A stretch of 64,000 nucleotides of DNA. Origin: Pseudodesulfovibrio sediminis. GTDB taxonomy: Bacteria > Desulfobacterota > Desulfovibrionia > Desulfovibrionales > Desulfovibrionaceae. A model generated the notes under the pieces. That model made no database searches and was not told where the DNA came from. It saw only the letters and a list, made by a program, of their open reading frames with translations. The DNA is taken from positions 381,001 through 445,000 of the forward strand of contig NZ_AP024485.1 in assembly GCF_020886695.1 (NCBI RefSeq), in the 5' to 3' direction. Each line of letters starts with the position of its first letter. The first letter of the stretch is position 1. The position numbers were made by a program, and so were the translations under genes. This document shows, in pieces, positions 16,699-25,637 of the stretch.

Positions 16699-16832
16699 TT
16701 ATGCCTCTACATGATAAATTTGAGAATACGACAATGAATTGGGGCCTAGCGCAACTAACCGTGTCTTGCAACCCCTTGGAAGCTGGTGTATTTCTCTTTG
16801 TCTGAACAGGAAATACTACTTAGGAGAGACTC

Positions 16833-17015
16833 ATGACAACTATCATGCCTCAGGGCGAGTTGACTCGCAAAGCCGTCGCATGGATTTGCGAGATGCAGGA
16901 AAGCAAGCCGGATACTCAACTGGCGGTGCTGCTTGAAGAGGCTGCAGTCCGTTTCAATCTGAGTCCAAAGGAAGTCGAAGCTCTTCAACATTTCTACAAA
17001 GAAAAACAGGACTAG
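16833..17015 (+). CDS. Conserved-looking 60-residue protein
   Basis: A soluble, acidic, helical 60-residue protein (EVEALQHFYKEKQD at the end). AGGAGA lies six bases before the ATG. It sits nine bases ahead of lptF and is probably in the same transcript. I do not recognise a family. It may be a regulator or a small partner of the LPS-transport permeases, but only position supports this. Confidence 0.65.
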   Translation: MTTIMPQGELTRKAVAWICEMQESKPDTQLAVLLEEAAVRFNLSPKEVEALQHFYKEKQD

Positions 17016-17024
17016 GCACTGACG

Positions 17025-18191
17025 TTGAAAATCCTGCACCGACAGATATTCATGGAGTTGTGCAAGCTCTTTGGCTTGACGATTTCCTGCCTGCTTGGGC
17101 TTATCCTTGTGGGAAGGATGTTGCAACTCCGAAGCCTGTTTCTTTCTCAGGACATCGGTTTTTTCAATATTCTTCAGTTGTTTTTCTTTCTGACGCCGTT
17201 TTTTATGCTGCTGATCACGCCCATTGCGACCATGCTGAGCGTGTTCCTGACATTTCTCCGCATGAGCACCGACAATGAGCTTATCGCGCTCAAAGCGAGT
17301 GGTGTCAGCTTGTATCGTATGCTGCCGGCTCCGTTGCTTTTTTGCACGGCATGCACGCTCTTCACGTTTTTCATTTCTTTCTGGGGCCTGGCTTGGGGGA
17401 TGGATATGTTCAAGACCAACCTCTATTATTTTGCCAAGACTCATTCTAAATTTGCGTTACAACCAGGCGTGTTCAATAAGGAATTTCCAAATGTCACCTT
17501 CTATGCCCATCAGGTGGACAACGAGAAGGGAGAGCTGAAATTTGCGTTTGTTCGCGATGAATCCATCAAGGGAACGTCGGTAGTGGTGGTTGCCCCGGAA
17601 GCGCAGATTGTTTCCACCCCCCAGTTGGCTGAGATCAAAATTATCTTTAAAAACGGCAAGATTTTTCGTGAAAGTGGCGAAGAATTGAATGTCCTCAAAT
17701 TTGGCTCGTATTCCATCAAGCTCGATCTGGGCAAACTGCTGATGGGGTTCAATTTCAGTGAGGACAAGGCCAAGGACATGCCGTTTTCCCGGTTGGCCGC
17801 CATTCGTGATGATCCCAACTTGGTGCCAAACCAGCGGCCCAGGTTTCATCGTAAGGTCGATACCGAGTATTTTAAGCGCCTGACGCTTCCTTTCGGGTGC
17901 ATTATTCTCGGCATGTTTGCCATTCCCATTGCCTATGTGTTCAGGGGGTTGAAGCAGCAATATGGTCTTCTTTTGTCCATGGGGCTTTTTCTGGTGTATT
18001 ATACCATGTTCTCCATTGGGGTAAGCATGGGAGAGGCCGGTTCAATCCCTCCCATATACGGTCTGTGGGCACCCAACGCAGTCTATGTATTCGTGGCCCT
18101 GGTCGGGATGCGGTATGCCAATAAGGAAAGCACGCCCACGGTGGTACAGTGGCTTCTCCATTTACGATACGGCAGGGGAGCCAAGGCATGA
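17025..18191 (+). CDS. lptF: LPS export ABC transporter permease LptF
   Basis: A 388-residue YjgP/YjgQ-family permease: three membrane segments at the N-terminus, a periplasmic beta-jellyroll of about 150 residues, and three more segments at the C-terminus (PFGCIILGMFAIPIAYVF). With LptG and LptB it extracts LPS from the inner membrane. The start is a TTG (LKILHRQIF), nine bases after the preceding small gene, with only a weak binding site. It overlaps lptG by ATGA. The amphipathic first helix (MKILHRQIFMELCKLF) and first membrane segment are as expected. Confidence 0.92.
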   Translation: MKILHRQIFMELCKLFGLTISCLLGLILVGRMLQLRSLFLSQDIGFFNILQLFFFLTPFFMLLITPIATMLSVFLTFLRMSTDNELIALKASGVSLYRMLPAPLLFCTACTLFTFFISFWGLAWGMDMFKTNLYYFAKTHSKFALQPGVFNKEFPNVTFYAHQVDNEKGELKFAFVRDESIKGTSVVVVAPEAQIVSTPQLAEIKIIFKNGKIFRESGEELNVLKFGSYSIKLDLGKLLMGFNFSEDKAKDMPFSRLAAIRDDPNLVPNQRPRFHRKVDTEYFKRLTLPFGCIILGMFAIPIAYVFRGLKQQYGLLLSMGLFLVYYTMFSIGVSMGEAGSIPPIYGLWAPNAVYVFVALVGMRYANKESTPTVVQWLLHLRYGRGAKA

Positions 18192-19330
18192 GAAATTTCC
18201 TCGGCATAGGCGTTCTAAGTCGTTATCTCATACGGCAGAATCTGTATCTCATGGCCATCTGTCTGGCCGTGGGAACCTGCATATATCTGCTGTCCGACAT
18301 TTTTGATCGTCTGGATGAATTCATCAAGGCCGGGCTGGGTGTCGAAACGATCCTATTCTATTTTATTGTTAAAATTCCGCTGATTGTATCACAGTTGATG
18401 CCTGCGATTTTCCTTTTGGCCATGGTCATTCAGATGGGGGTGCTTTCTCGAACACGAGAACTGCTCGCACTGCGTGCCGGTGGCGTGTCGTATGTCTGGT
18501 TCATCCGGTTTTTTGTTGTCTACGCTCTGTTCTGGAGCGGGGGACAGTTGGTTTTTTCTCAATTTCTGGGTGTCTTTGGCGAGTATGAAGCCAATCGAAT
18601 CTGGAAGGAGGATGTCCGCAAGAAACAGCTCGATGACATGGTCATCAGGGATCTCTGGTTTCGTGACGGTCCGTTTATTGTCATGGCTAAAGAAGCGCAT
18701 CCGGCGAAAAGCCGGGCCAGCGATATCACTGTGTATGAATTCACGACGGACAATCAGGACCTCATCCGTATCCTGACGGCAAAGAAAGCCCTTATCGATG
18801 ATCATGGCTGGGGGCTGCTGGATGTCCATGAACTGGATACGCGCACCTTCATTTCCGTGAGTAGAATGTCACAGTTCCTTTCGGTGCGTCAGAATCTCAA
18901 GGCGTATGCTGCAGTGGAACTCAAGGGAGACAAGGCGCAACTGCCGCTGCTTGAGCTCTCAAAGGCAATCGACAGGCTGGAGGAATCCGGTTCGAATGTC
19001 GAGATATTACGAACCGTTTGGCACGGAAAGCTCTCGTACGCCTTTTCCATGGTGATCATGGCGTTACTGGCTCTGGCACTGGTTACAGTGTCAGAGAATC
19101 TCTATGCCAATATAGGCATGTCCCTCATATTGATCTTTGTTCAATACGGCATGCATGTAGTGGGGGCTACAGCGGGCGAGAAGGGGGTGCTGCCGCCTAT
19201 CATTGCCGCATGGCTGGGCAATGGCATCATAGGAGGACTTGCAAGCTTGCGCCTGGCATGGGTGTCCATGCCAGGGTTCCGCATCATGATCAAACAGTCC
19301 GTTCGTGACTTGATTCCAAGTAGGGGCTGA
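18188..19330 (+). CDS. lptG: LPS export ABC transporter permease LptG
   Basis: A 380-residue partner of LptF with the same topology. The start is the ATG overlapping the lptF stop (ATGA, 18188-18191), giving MRNFLGIGVLSRYLIRQ. The N-terminal segments are followed by a periplasmic domain (about residues 100-265) and three C-terminal segments (YGMHVVGATAGEKGVLPP in the last loop). Order lptF-lptG is typical. The stop abuts the stop of the convergent engB gene with no spacer, so transcripts of the two must overlap. Confidence 0.92.
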   Translation: MRNFLGIGVLSRYLIRQNLYLMAICLAVGTCIYLLSDIFDRLDEFIKAGLGVETILFYFIVKIPLIVSQLMPAIFLLAMVIQMGVLSRTRELLALRAGGVSYVWFIRFFVVYALFWSGGQLVFSQFLGVFGEYEANRIWKEDVRKKQLDDMVIRDLWFRDGPFIVMAKEAHPAKSRASDITVYEFTTDNQDLIRILTAKKALIDDHGWGLLDVHELDTRTFISVSRMSQFLSVRQNLKAYAAVELKGDKAQLPLLELSKAIDRLEESGSNVEILRTVWHGKLSYAFSMVIMALLALALVTVSENLYANIGMSLILIFVQYGMHVVGATAGEKGVLPPIIAAWLGNGIIGGLASLRLAWVSMPGFRIMIKQSVRDLIPSRG

Positions 19331-19912
19331 TTACAACTGCGCGAATTCGCACAGGAGATTCCAGAGCTTTTCCTCGCCTTTTCCGGTTTTACTCGAAAAA
19401 AGTACCGGCGCTCTGTCCTGCTGGAGGATTTCCTGCCACTGGCTTTGTAATTTGGCCAACTCTCGTTGTTTGGGCTTATCCGCTTTGGTCAGGACCGGAA
19501 TGACCGGAATACCCAGACTGCGGAGGTATGATGTGAGTTCAAGGTCGAGTTTCTGTGGTGAAAGACGTGAATCCAGGAGTACGGCTACAGCCTTGAGCTG
19601 TGGGTTGTCGCGCATATAGGCCTCGATGAGCTTGGCCCATTTGGCGCGTTCCGTCTTGGAGCATTTGGCGTAGCCATAGCCCGGCAGATCAACAAGGAAG
19701 TATCCGTCCGGATTGACCTTATAGTAGTTAAGGCTCCGAGTTTTTCCTGGCTTGGAACTGATTTTAGCCAGTTTTTTTTGGCCTGCCAGTCGGTTTACCA
19801 GTGAAGACTTGCCAACGTTGGAACGGCCGGCGAGGGCAATCTGTGCCTCGCTAAAGTCTTCAAGCTGCTTGATTTCGTATATTGTTTTGACTAACTCAAT
19901 GGTTCGGTTCAT
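19331..19912 (-). CDS. engB: Ribosome-biogenesis GTPase EngB (YihA/YsxC)
   Basis: A 193-residue GTPase needed for 50S subunit assembly. G1 is GRSNVGKSS (about residues 32-40), G2 TRSLN-type region PGKTRSLNYY, G3 DLPGYGYA, G4 TKADK, and G5 SSKTGKG. Length is normal. The ATG at 19912 is chosen; a TTG at 19933 is in frame. Neither has a strong binding site. Convergent with lptG with stops adjacent. Confidence 0.94.
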   Translation of the reverse strand: MNRTIELVKTIYEIKQLEDFSEAQIALAGRSNVGKSSLVNRLAGQKKLAKISSKPGKTRSLNYYKVNPDGYFLVDLPGYGYAKCSKTERAKWAKLIEAYMRDNPQLKAVAVLLDSRLSPQKLDLELTSYLRSLGIPVIPVLTKADKPKQRELAKLQSQWQEILQQDRAPVLFSSKTGKGEEKLWNLLCEFAQL

Positions 19913-20025
19913 AAAGAAATATCGCTTTTGCAAATGGTTTGTGTTCTTGCCTACTGTTCCTTCTTTTATTGGGATGAGTCAAGAAGTGAGAGTGGAAAAT
20001 CCATTGGCATAACAAGGAAAGGGTC

Positions 20026-20484
20026 ATGGCTACATTGAACATTCTGATATTGAACGGCCCCAACCTGGGGCATATCGGCAAACGGCAGCCCGAAATTTAT
20101 GGTTCGCAGACCATGGACGACATGCCCGAACTTCTGGCCCAGGTAATGGGGGACAAGGCCGCAGGGATTGCTGTGAGTCATTTTCAGTCCAATTCAGAAG
20201 GGGCTCTCATTGATCGGTTGGAAAAGGCAAGGGAAGAAGGCGTGGACGGTGTTGTTTTCAATGCCGGAGCGTATACTCACACAAGTCTGGCCATTGCCGA
20301 TTGTCTGGCTTGGATAGAGGTTCCCTGTGTCGAAGTGCATATCAGCAATATCTGGGCGCGCACCGATCAGCCGCTGCGGCAACAGTCCATAATGGGCGAA
20401 AGGTGCATCGGCGTCATTGCCGGATTCGGCATTCTGAGTTATGCCCTCGGTGTTCAGGCGTTGTATGAACGCTTGGCTGGATAG
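20026..20484 (+). CDS. aroQ: 3-dehydroquinate dehydratase, type II
   Basis: A 152-residue enzyme of the shikimate pathway, converting 3-dehydroquinate to 3-dehydroshikimate; type II forms a dodecamer. Seen: ILNGPNLGHIGKRQPEIYG with the catalytic Arg/Tyr loop, FNAGAYTHTS with the substrate-binding Asn and His, and VHISNIWAR. The lid region usually reads NLNLLG; here it is NLGHIG. AAGGAAAGG precedes the ATG. First gene of a probable aroQ-efp-(ftsK-lolA) series, with a terminator after efp. Confidence 0.94.
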   Translation: MATLNILILNGPNLGHIGKRQPEIYGSQTMDDMPELLAQVMGDKAAGIAVSHFQSNSEGALIDRLEKAREEGVDGVVFNAGAYTHTSLAIADCLAWIEVPCVEVHISNIWARTDQPLRQQSIMGERCIGVIAGFGILSYALGVQALYERLAG

Positions 20485-20535
20485 AGTTTAGCCTGTGAAG
20501 ACCGAAGTGATTCGGTAAACTTTTTTGGAGAAAAC

Positions 20536-21093
20536 ATGATATCGACCAAAGATTTCAGGACCGGCCTGAAAATTGAGATAGATGGAAAGCCTTTTGAAAT
20601 TGTTGAATTTCAGCACTTCAAGCCTGGCAAGGGTGGGGCCATGATCCGCACCAAACTGCGTCAGATGAAAACCGGCCAAATGCTGGATAAGACTTTCCGT
20701 TCCGGTGAAAAAGTGAAAAAGCCGGACATGGCCGTTACTGAGATGCAGTACATCTATAAAGATGGAACCGATTTTGTGTTCATGGATCTCGAAACCTACG
20801 AGCAGATGAATGTTCCCGGAGAAAACGTTGGTGATAAAGGCGGCTACATCAAGGAAGGGGACACGGTAAAAGTGCTCTTGTACAACGGCGAGTTGATCGG
20901 CGTCGACCTTGGTGCCAACGTCAGCCTGACTGTGAGCCAGACCGACCCGGGCGTGCAGGGTGATCGCGTATCCAACGCGACCAAGCCGGCCACGCTGGAA
21001 ACCGGTCTCAAAATCAATGTCCCGCTTTTCATCAATGAAGGCGACCTGATCAAGGTGGACACCCGTAGCGGGGAATATCTTGGGCGCGAATAA
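20536..21093 (+). CDS. efp: Elongation factor P
   Basis: A 185-residue translation factor that relieves ribosome stalling at polyproline. Three beta domains are expected. The tip loop [14 protein letters not shown] carries Lys at about position 34, the residue that is modified in many bacteria. The C-terminal signature is near [18 protein letters not shown] lies eight bases before the ATG. FtsK downstream has a run of five prolines, so is itself a plausible EF-P client. A terminator follows at 21126-21164. Confidence 0.96.
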   Translation: MISTKDFRTGLKIEIDGKPFEIVEFQHFKPGKGGAMIRTKLRQMKTGQMLDKTFRSGEKVKKPDMAVTEMQYIYKDGTDFVFMDLETYEQMNVPGENVGDKGGYIKEGDTVKVLLYNGELIGVDLGANVSLTVSQTDPGVQGDRVSNATKPATLETGLKINVPLFINEGDLIKVDTRSGEYLGRE

Positions 21094-21125
21094 AGCTGAC
21101 TTGCAAATCGCCAGTAAAATTGCAT

Positions 21126-21164
21126 AAAAAGGTCGTGGGCAGCTTGCTGTTCAGGACCTTTTTT
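21126..21164 (+). terminator. Rho-independent terminator after efp
   Basis: AAAAAGGTC and GACCTTTTTT arms, with an inner region that can pair further, end in six T residues. Confidence 0.75.
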
Positions 21165-21180
21165 CATAAAGTGGAGCTAC

Positions 21181-23391
21181 ATGGTGAAACGTCGAAATAC
21201 TGTGATGCAAAATCTTCAGAAAGGGCGCGGCAACGAGTTTGTCGGGTTGTTTTTCCTTTTTCTGTCTGCATTCCTTTTTCTGAGCGTCTTTTCTTTCAGC
21301 CCTGGCGACCCGAGCTTTAATCAGGCCGTCACCCCCGGTGTGGTACAGAATGTTGTCGGCCGTGCTGGATCATATACTGCGGGCTTTTTGGTTTCCATGT
21401 TTGGTATTGGAGCCATATTCTGGCCTTTGTATTTTCTGTACCTCGGACTTGCTCGGTTCGTCCCCAGTCTGGGATTGTCTCTGACCAGATGGCTGGGCAT
21501 CATAGGGCTGTTCATCTCTTTCGAAGCATGGGCCATGCACCCATGGATTTCAAACGTTCCTGATGGGGCGTATGGCCTCATCGGCAGCGGTTTTCTGGGA
21601 CGTGACATCATTACCCGGTTTACTTTGCCGTACCTTCGTCCGGTTGGAACCTTTCTTTTGTGGTTGTTTGTCACCATCGTTTCTCTGCAGGGAGTTCTTG
21701 GTTTTACCTGGGCCTCCGTGTGGAAGTTCGTTGTTCAGTATTGGAATAAACTGTACGAAATAGCGCTGGCTTACCAAGAGAAGCGGGCGCTGCACAGGGC
21801 TGATAAAAAAGAAAAAAAGGCTACAGTCGAAGAGGCTGTGCCTGAAAAGGATTTGGGCCTGGAATTCATCGACTTGGGAGAAGAGCCGCCTCCACCGCCA
21901 AAACCGAAGGCGGTCAAACCAAAGCCGATTAAGAAGGCCAAAAGCAAGGTTCCAGTAAAAAGCGGCGATTTGCCGAGCACTGAATTGCTCTCTCCTCCTG
22001 CCGAGCAGATGACAAGTCAGACTGCGGAAGTGCTACAGCCACTTGCCGATCGTCTCAAGGAATGTCTTAATGATTTCAAAATTCAGGGTGAGATTCAGCG
22101 TGTGGTGCCCGGCCCGGTGGTCACCATGTTCGAGTTCAAGCCAGCCCCTGGAATCAAGGTCAGTAAAATAGAAAACCTGACTGATGATATTGCGTTGGCT
22201 CTGCGTGCCGAATCAGTACGTATCGAGGCCCCGATTCCTGGTAAAGACAGTGTGGGTATTGAAATACCCAATATTGACCGTGAAATGGTCTTTTTGCGCG
22301 AAGTCATTGAGTCCAAGGAGTTCAATTCGTCCAAATCTCCGCTGACACTGGCTCTTGGCAAGGACATCCATGGTCAAACCAAAGCGGCTGATCTGGCCAA
22401 GATGCCTCATCTTCTCGTGGCCGGCGCTACGGGCGCGGGTAAATCTGTCGGAATCAACGGGTTCCTGTTGAGTCTGCTCTATAAGGCTGGCCCGGAAGAG
22501 GTGAAACTGCTTCTTGTCGATCCCAAGCGGATTGAATTGGCCCCGTATTCCGAGTTGCCGCATTTGGTTCATCCTGTAGTCACAGATATGAATCTGGCAA
22601 AGAGTGCTCTTGAGTGGGCTGTCTTTGAGATGGATTGTCGGTACAAGAAAATGGCCACACTTGGTGTGCGTAATATCGAAGGCTATAACAAGAAAGTCGC
22701 CGAGATGGGTGACACGCCTCCCGAAGAATTCGCGAACATGAAGCCCATGCCGTACCTCGTTATCATTATTGACGAACTTGCTGATTTGATGATGACGGCT
22801 GCCAAAGAAGTAGAGCAATGTATTGTGCGTCTGGCGCAGTTGGCTCGTGCGGCAGGAATCCATATGATCCTGGCCACCCAGCGTCCCAGCGTGGATGTTG
22901 TTACCGGCATTATCAAGGCGAACTTTCCTACCCGTATATCCTTTTTTGTGACGTCAAAATTCGACTCCCGCACTATTCTTGATGGCGTGGGTGCGGAACG
23001 TCTGCTTGGTAAAGGCGATATGCTTTTCAAGCCCAGTGGCGGCAAGCTCAAGCGGATGCACGGTGCGTACGTGGATGAGACGGAAATTGCGCATGTTGTT
23101 GATTTTTGGAAGAACGCCATTCCCCAGGAATTTGAACTTGATTTTTCCGAATGGAAGCAGAGTTCAAGCGGTAACGGTACTTCCGGTGGGGTCGCTGAAA
23201 CCGATGACCCGGTGTATGATGAAGCGGTACAGTTTGTGCTTTCACAAGGCAAGGCGTCCATTTCATTGTTGCAGAGACGGCTCAGAATCGGATTTAATCG
23301 TGCGGCCAGATTTATCGAACAAATGGAAATGGACGGCATCCTCGGTCCGCAGGAAGGAAGTAAGCCGCGCAAGGTTATTAAGCCTGAATAA
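21181..23391 (+). CDS. ftsK: DNA translocase FtsK
   Basis: A 736-residue chromosome-segregation and division protein. Four membrane segments occupy residues 20-180, then a short Pro/Lys-rich linker (EEPPPPPKPKAV near 235) and the motor. Walker A is GATGAGKSVG (about 417), Walker B LVIIIDELADLMM (about 525), and the C-terminal winged-helix gamma domain is YDEAVQFVLSQGKASIS. The linker is short, as in SpoIIIE-size homologues. GGAG lies six bases before the ATG. It translocates DNA toward dif, where XerC/XerD act; a xerD gene lies at 57633. Confidence 0.96.
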   Translation: MVKRRNTVMQNLQKGRGNEFVGLFFLFLSAFLFLSVFSFSPGDPSFNQAVTPGVVQNVVGRAGSYTAGFLVSMFGIGAIFWPLYFLYLGLARFVPSLGLSLTRWLGIIGLFISFEAWAMHPWISNVPDGAYGLIGSGFLGRDIITRFTLPYLRPVGTFLLWLFVTIVSLQGVLGFTWASVWKFVVQYWNKLYEIALAYQEKRALHRADKKEKKATVEEAVPEKDLGLEFIDLGEEPPPPPKPKAVKPKPIKKAKSKVPVKSGDLPSTELLSPPAEQMTSQTAEVLQPLADRLKECLNDFKIQGEIQRVVPGPVVTMFEFKPAPGIKVSKIENLTDDIALALRAESVRIEAPIPGKDSVGIEIPNIDREMVFLREVIESKEFNSSKSPLTLALGKDIHGQTKAADLAKMPHLLVAGATGAGKSVGINGFLLSLLYKAGPEEVKLLLVDPKRIELAPYSELPHLVHPVVTDMNLAKSALEWAVFEMDCRYKKMATLGVRNIEGYNKKVAEMGDTPPEEFANMKPMPYLVIIIDELADLMMTAAKEVEQCIVRLAQLARAAGIHMILATQRPSVDVVTGIIKANFPTRISFFVTSKFDSRTILDGVGAERLLGKGDMLFKPSGGKLKRMHGAYVDETEIAHVVDFWKNAIPQEFELDFSEWKQSSSGNGTSGGVAETDDPVYDEAVQFVLSQGKASISLLQRRLRIGFNRAARFIEQMEMDGILGPQEGSKPRKVIKPE

Positions 23392-23404
23392 TTGGAGAAA
23401 TTAT

Positions 23405-24091
23405 ATGTCTAGAGTGTTTTTTGGAGTTCTTGCATTGGTATTCGTCCTGGCGTTGCCTTTGGCATCCCTGGCTGCTGAATCGGTTTCTCCTGATGATCTG
23501 CCGGATTTGATTCAACAACGATATGAGTCCCTTAAAACGTTTAAGGCCGACTTCGAACAGGAGTTGACCAATGTTGCCAGTGGTGAAGTAGAGACTCGAA
23601 CCGGAACAATCTGGTTCAAGCAACCTTCACAGGTGCGGTGGGAAACTGTTTCGCCTGAAAAGGAATTGCTTGTGGTTGGTCCGGATGTTGCCTGGAACTA
23701 TATTGAGGACGAAGAGTTGGCCATCAAGTATAGCGTGGCGACACTCCTTGATTCCAAGACGATTCTCCGTTTTATCTCCGGTCAGGCAAACATCAAGGAA
23801 GACTTCGTGGTTCAGACCGAATGGCAGGGCGCTGATGACGTAAGGGCAAAGTGGGGCAAGGGATTCACTGTGCTCAAGCTCATCCCCAAGGAAGCGGAAC
23901 CTGGTATGGTCCTGGCTTTTGTCGGCGTAGAACCGGAGACCGGTCTCCTTCGACAGGTTATGATTGTTGATTTTTACGGCAACGGCAATGAGTTACGTTT
24001 GTCTGATGTGTCGTTGAATGTCGACCTTGGTTCCGAGATGTTTACCTTTGTTCCTCCCAAGGGAACACAGGTGGAAGACAACACCCAATAA
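23405..24091 (+). CDS. lolA: Outer-membrane lipoprotein carrier protein LolA
   Basis: A 228-residue periplasmic chaperone with a clear signal peptide (MSRVFFGVLALVFVLALPLA, cleavage near SLAAES). The mature part is the LolA beta-barrel: FKADFEQELTN, GTIWFKQPSQVRWET, and NELRLSDVSLNVDLGSEMF. It ferries lipoproteins from LolCDE to the outer membrane. The ATG at 23405 has GGAG seven bases upstream and is 13 bases after the ftsK stop. The frame is open far upstream but overlaps ftsK. Confidence 0.94.
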   Translation: MSRVFFGVLALVFVLALPLASLAAESVSPDDLPDLIQQRYESLKTFKADFEQELTNVASGEVETRTGTIWFKQPSQVRWETVSPEKELLVVGPDVAWNYIEDEELAIKYSVATLLDSKTILRFISGQANIKEDFVVQTEWQGADDVRAKWGKGFTVLKLIPKEAEPGMVLAFVGVEPETGLLRQVMIVDFYGNGNELRLSDVSLNVDLGSEMFTFVPPKGTQVEDNTQ

Positions 24092-24095
24092 ACGT

Positions 24096-24854
24096 CTAGG
24101 TGAGGCGGACGGCCTTTTTCAGGGCCTGTACTTCCTCTTTCGTCAATTCACGCCAGGTCCCTCGCTTGAGATTTCCCAAAGCGATGGGACCTTGCTTTAT
24201 ACGGCTCAAGCGAAGGATGGTTAATCCCAACTCATCGCACATACGCCGGATTTGTCGATTGATACCCTGAATCAGCGTAATCTCGATCTGCTGTGTTCCT
24301 GCCACCGGTTTCTTTAGCTGAACCTTGGCCGGTGCAAGCTTGTCGCCTTCCTGCAGGGTCATCCCCTTACGCATGGTTTCGACTGCACTGTCAGGAACAG
24401 TTCCACGAATGGTCACAGTATAGACTTTTGGCAGGTGATATTTAGGATGAGTCAGGCGATAACAAAGGTCACCGTCTGTCGTTAGCAGCAATAAACCTTC
24501 AGAGTAAAAGTCTAGACGTCCTACAGGAAAAGGTCGCAACCGTTTGATATCATTTGGAAGAAGATCAAGGACAGTTTGACGTCCTTGTGGGTCTTTTGCC
24601 GTAGTAACCGTTTCCACCGGTTTGTGGAGAATAAGTGTGATTTCCTTGTCCGCACCGGGGAGGGCCAACGGTTTACCGTTTACGGCCACGGCATCAACTC
24701 CGGGATTGACTTTGATGCCAGGAGAATCAGCCAACTCACCGTTGATGGTGACTCTGCCGTCAAAGACGAGCTCGTCGGCGCCGCGGCGTGATGCGACGCC
24801 GCATTGGGCGATGTATTTGTTCAGTCTGATCAGTTTTTGTGCGTCATTGTTCAT
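24096..24854 (-). CDS. rluB: 23S rRNA pseudouridine synthase, RsuA/RluB family
   Basis: A 252-residue enzyme. The N-terminal S4 RNA-binding domain (RLNKYIAQCGVASRR) is followed by the catalytic domain with GRLDFYSEGLLLLTTDGD, whose Asp is the nucleophile. EGINRQIRRM-like motif (QGINRQIRRMCDELG) is near the C-terminus. RluB is the closest by order and length; RluF/RsuA cannot be excluded. Convergent with lolA, stops only four bases apart, and nine bases downstream of yedF. Confidence 0.9.
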   Translation of the reverse strand: MNNDAQKLIRLNKYIAQCGVASRRGADELVFDGRVTINGELADSPGIKVNPGVDAVAVNGKPLALPGADKEITLILHKPVETVTTAKDPQGRQTVLDLLPNDIKRLRPFPVGRLDFYSEGLLLLTTDGDLCYRLTHPKYHLPKVYTVTIRGTVPDSAVETMRKGMTLQEGDKLAPAKVQLKKPVAGTQQIEITLIQGINRQIRRMCDELGLTILRLSRIKQGPIALGNLKRGTWRELTKEEVQALKKAVRLT

Positions 24855-24863
24855 GCAGAGGTT

Positions 24864-25478
24864 CTAGACGCGAATGGTCTTGGTGGCAAGCTGGAAACTG
24901 GTCACAACGTCGAGCATATTGGTCACCTGGCCTACTTCACGTTGCCCGGTCAGTCCAAAGTGCTCCAGACAGGTGCCGCAAACAAGGATGGATACGCCGC
25001 TTTCTTCGAGCTTTTTTAACTCGTCCAGGCACTTGTTGTCTGAGATAGCTAATTTGACACCGCCGTTGAGCATCACAATTCGCCACAGCTCGTCGCCCAG
25101 TTCCTTCAACGTCACCAGGAAATTATACATGAGGCTGGCTCCGAGTGCGTCATCGCCGACACCAATAGTGTCGGTGGCAATGAAGACCAATATTTTTTGT
25201 TTATCCACGTCTGCAAGCTCATTGTCCGTCATCACTGCGCACTCTTTGCATTCTCCAGCATTCTCTTTATGTCCGGTTACGACGAAGTCGGCATCTTTCT
25301 CTTCAGCTTTCACCTCGTAGCCATGAACTGTCAGAAAGCGTGAAACGTTTTCTTTTGCGGCTTCATTATCAACGGTAACGGCAATTTGTTCCGGGGAAAA
25401 ATCTTCAATTGATTCTTTGCATTTGAGGACCGGCTGGGGGCAGGGGAGCCCTTTGCATTCGAGTGTGATTTCAGACAT
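24864..25478 (-). CDS. yedF: YedF-type selenium/sulfur metabolism protein
   Basis: A 204-residue two-domain protein. The N-terminal SirA/TusA-like domain has CKGLPCPQPVL with the CPxP motif (Cys near 14). The C-terminal DsrE-like domain has VCGTCLEHFGLT. The family name in databases is sulfurtransferase-like selenium metabolism protein YedF. The ATG at 25478 has AAGGAG six bases upstream, preferred over the upstream ATG six codons earlier. The genome may therefore use selenium, although the formate dehydrogenase here carries Cys. A palindrome lies 37 bases upstream. Confidence 0.88.
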   Translation of the reverse strand: MSEITLECKGLPCPQPVLKCKESIEDFSPEQIAVTVDNEAAKENVSRFLTVHGYEVKAEEKDADFVVTGHKENAGECKECAVMTDNELADVDKQKILVFIATDTIGVGDDALGASLMYNFLVTLKELGDELWRIVMLNGGVKLAISDNKCLDELKKLEESGVSILVCGTCLEHFGLTGQREVGQVTNMLDVVTSFQLATKTIRV

Positions 25479-25514
25479 ATGTACTCCTTGATTCAAAAAA
25501 TCTCATCACAGTTG

Positions 25515-25528
25515 TGACCATTAGGTCA
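25515..25528. promoter_or_regulatory. Palindromic operator candidate between yedF and the acyltransferase gene
   Basis: TGACC-ATTA-GGTCA is a perfect 5+4+5 palindrome in the divergent spacer. Its form suits a Crp/Fnr-family regulator. Which gene it serves is unknown. Confidence 0.4.
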
Positions 25529-25637
25529 AATAGATATATGCTATTTCCCAATTGGTTGCTAATGAACATTCCAATGAATTTCTTTTCTTGCTCTTCATGG
25601 CCCGAGATTATAGAAAATGTAAAAATCGAAATATATT

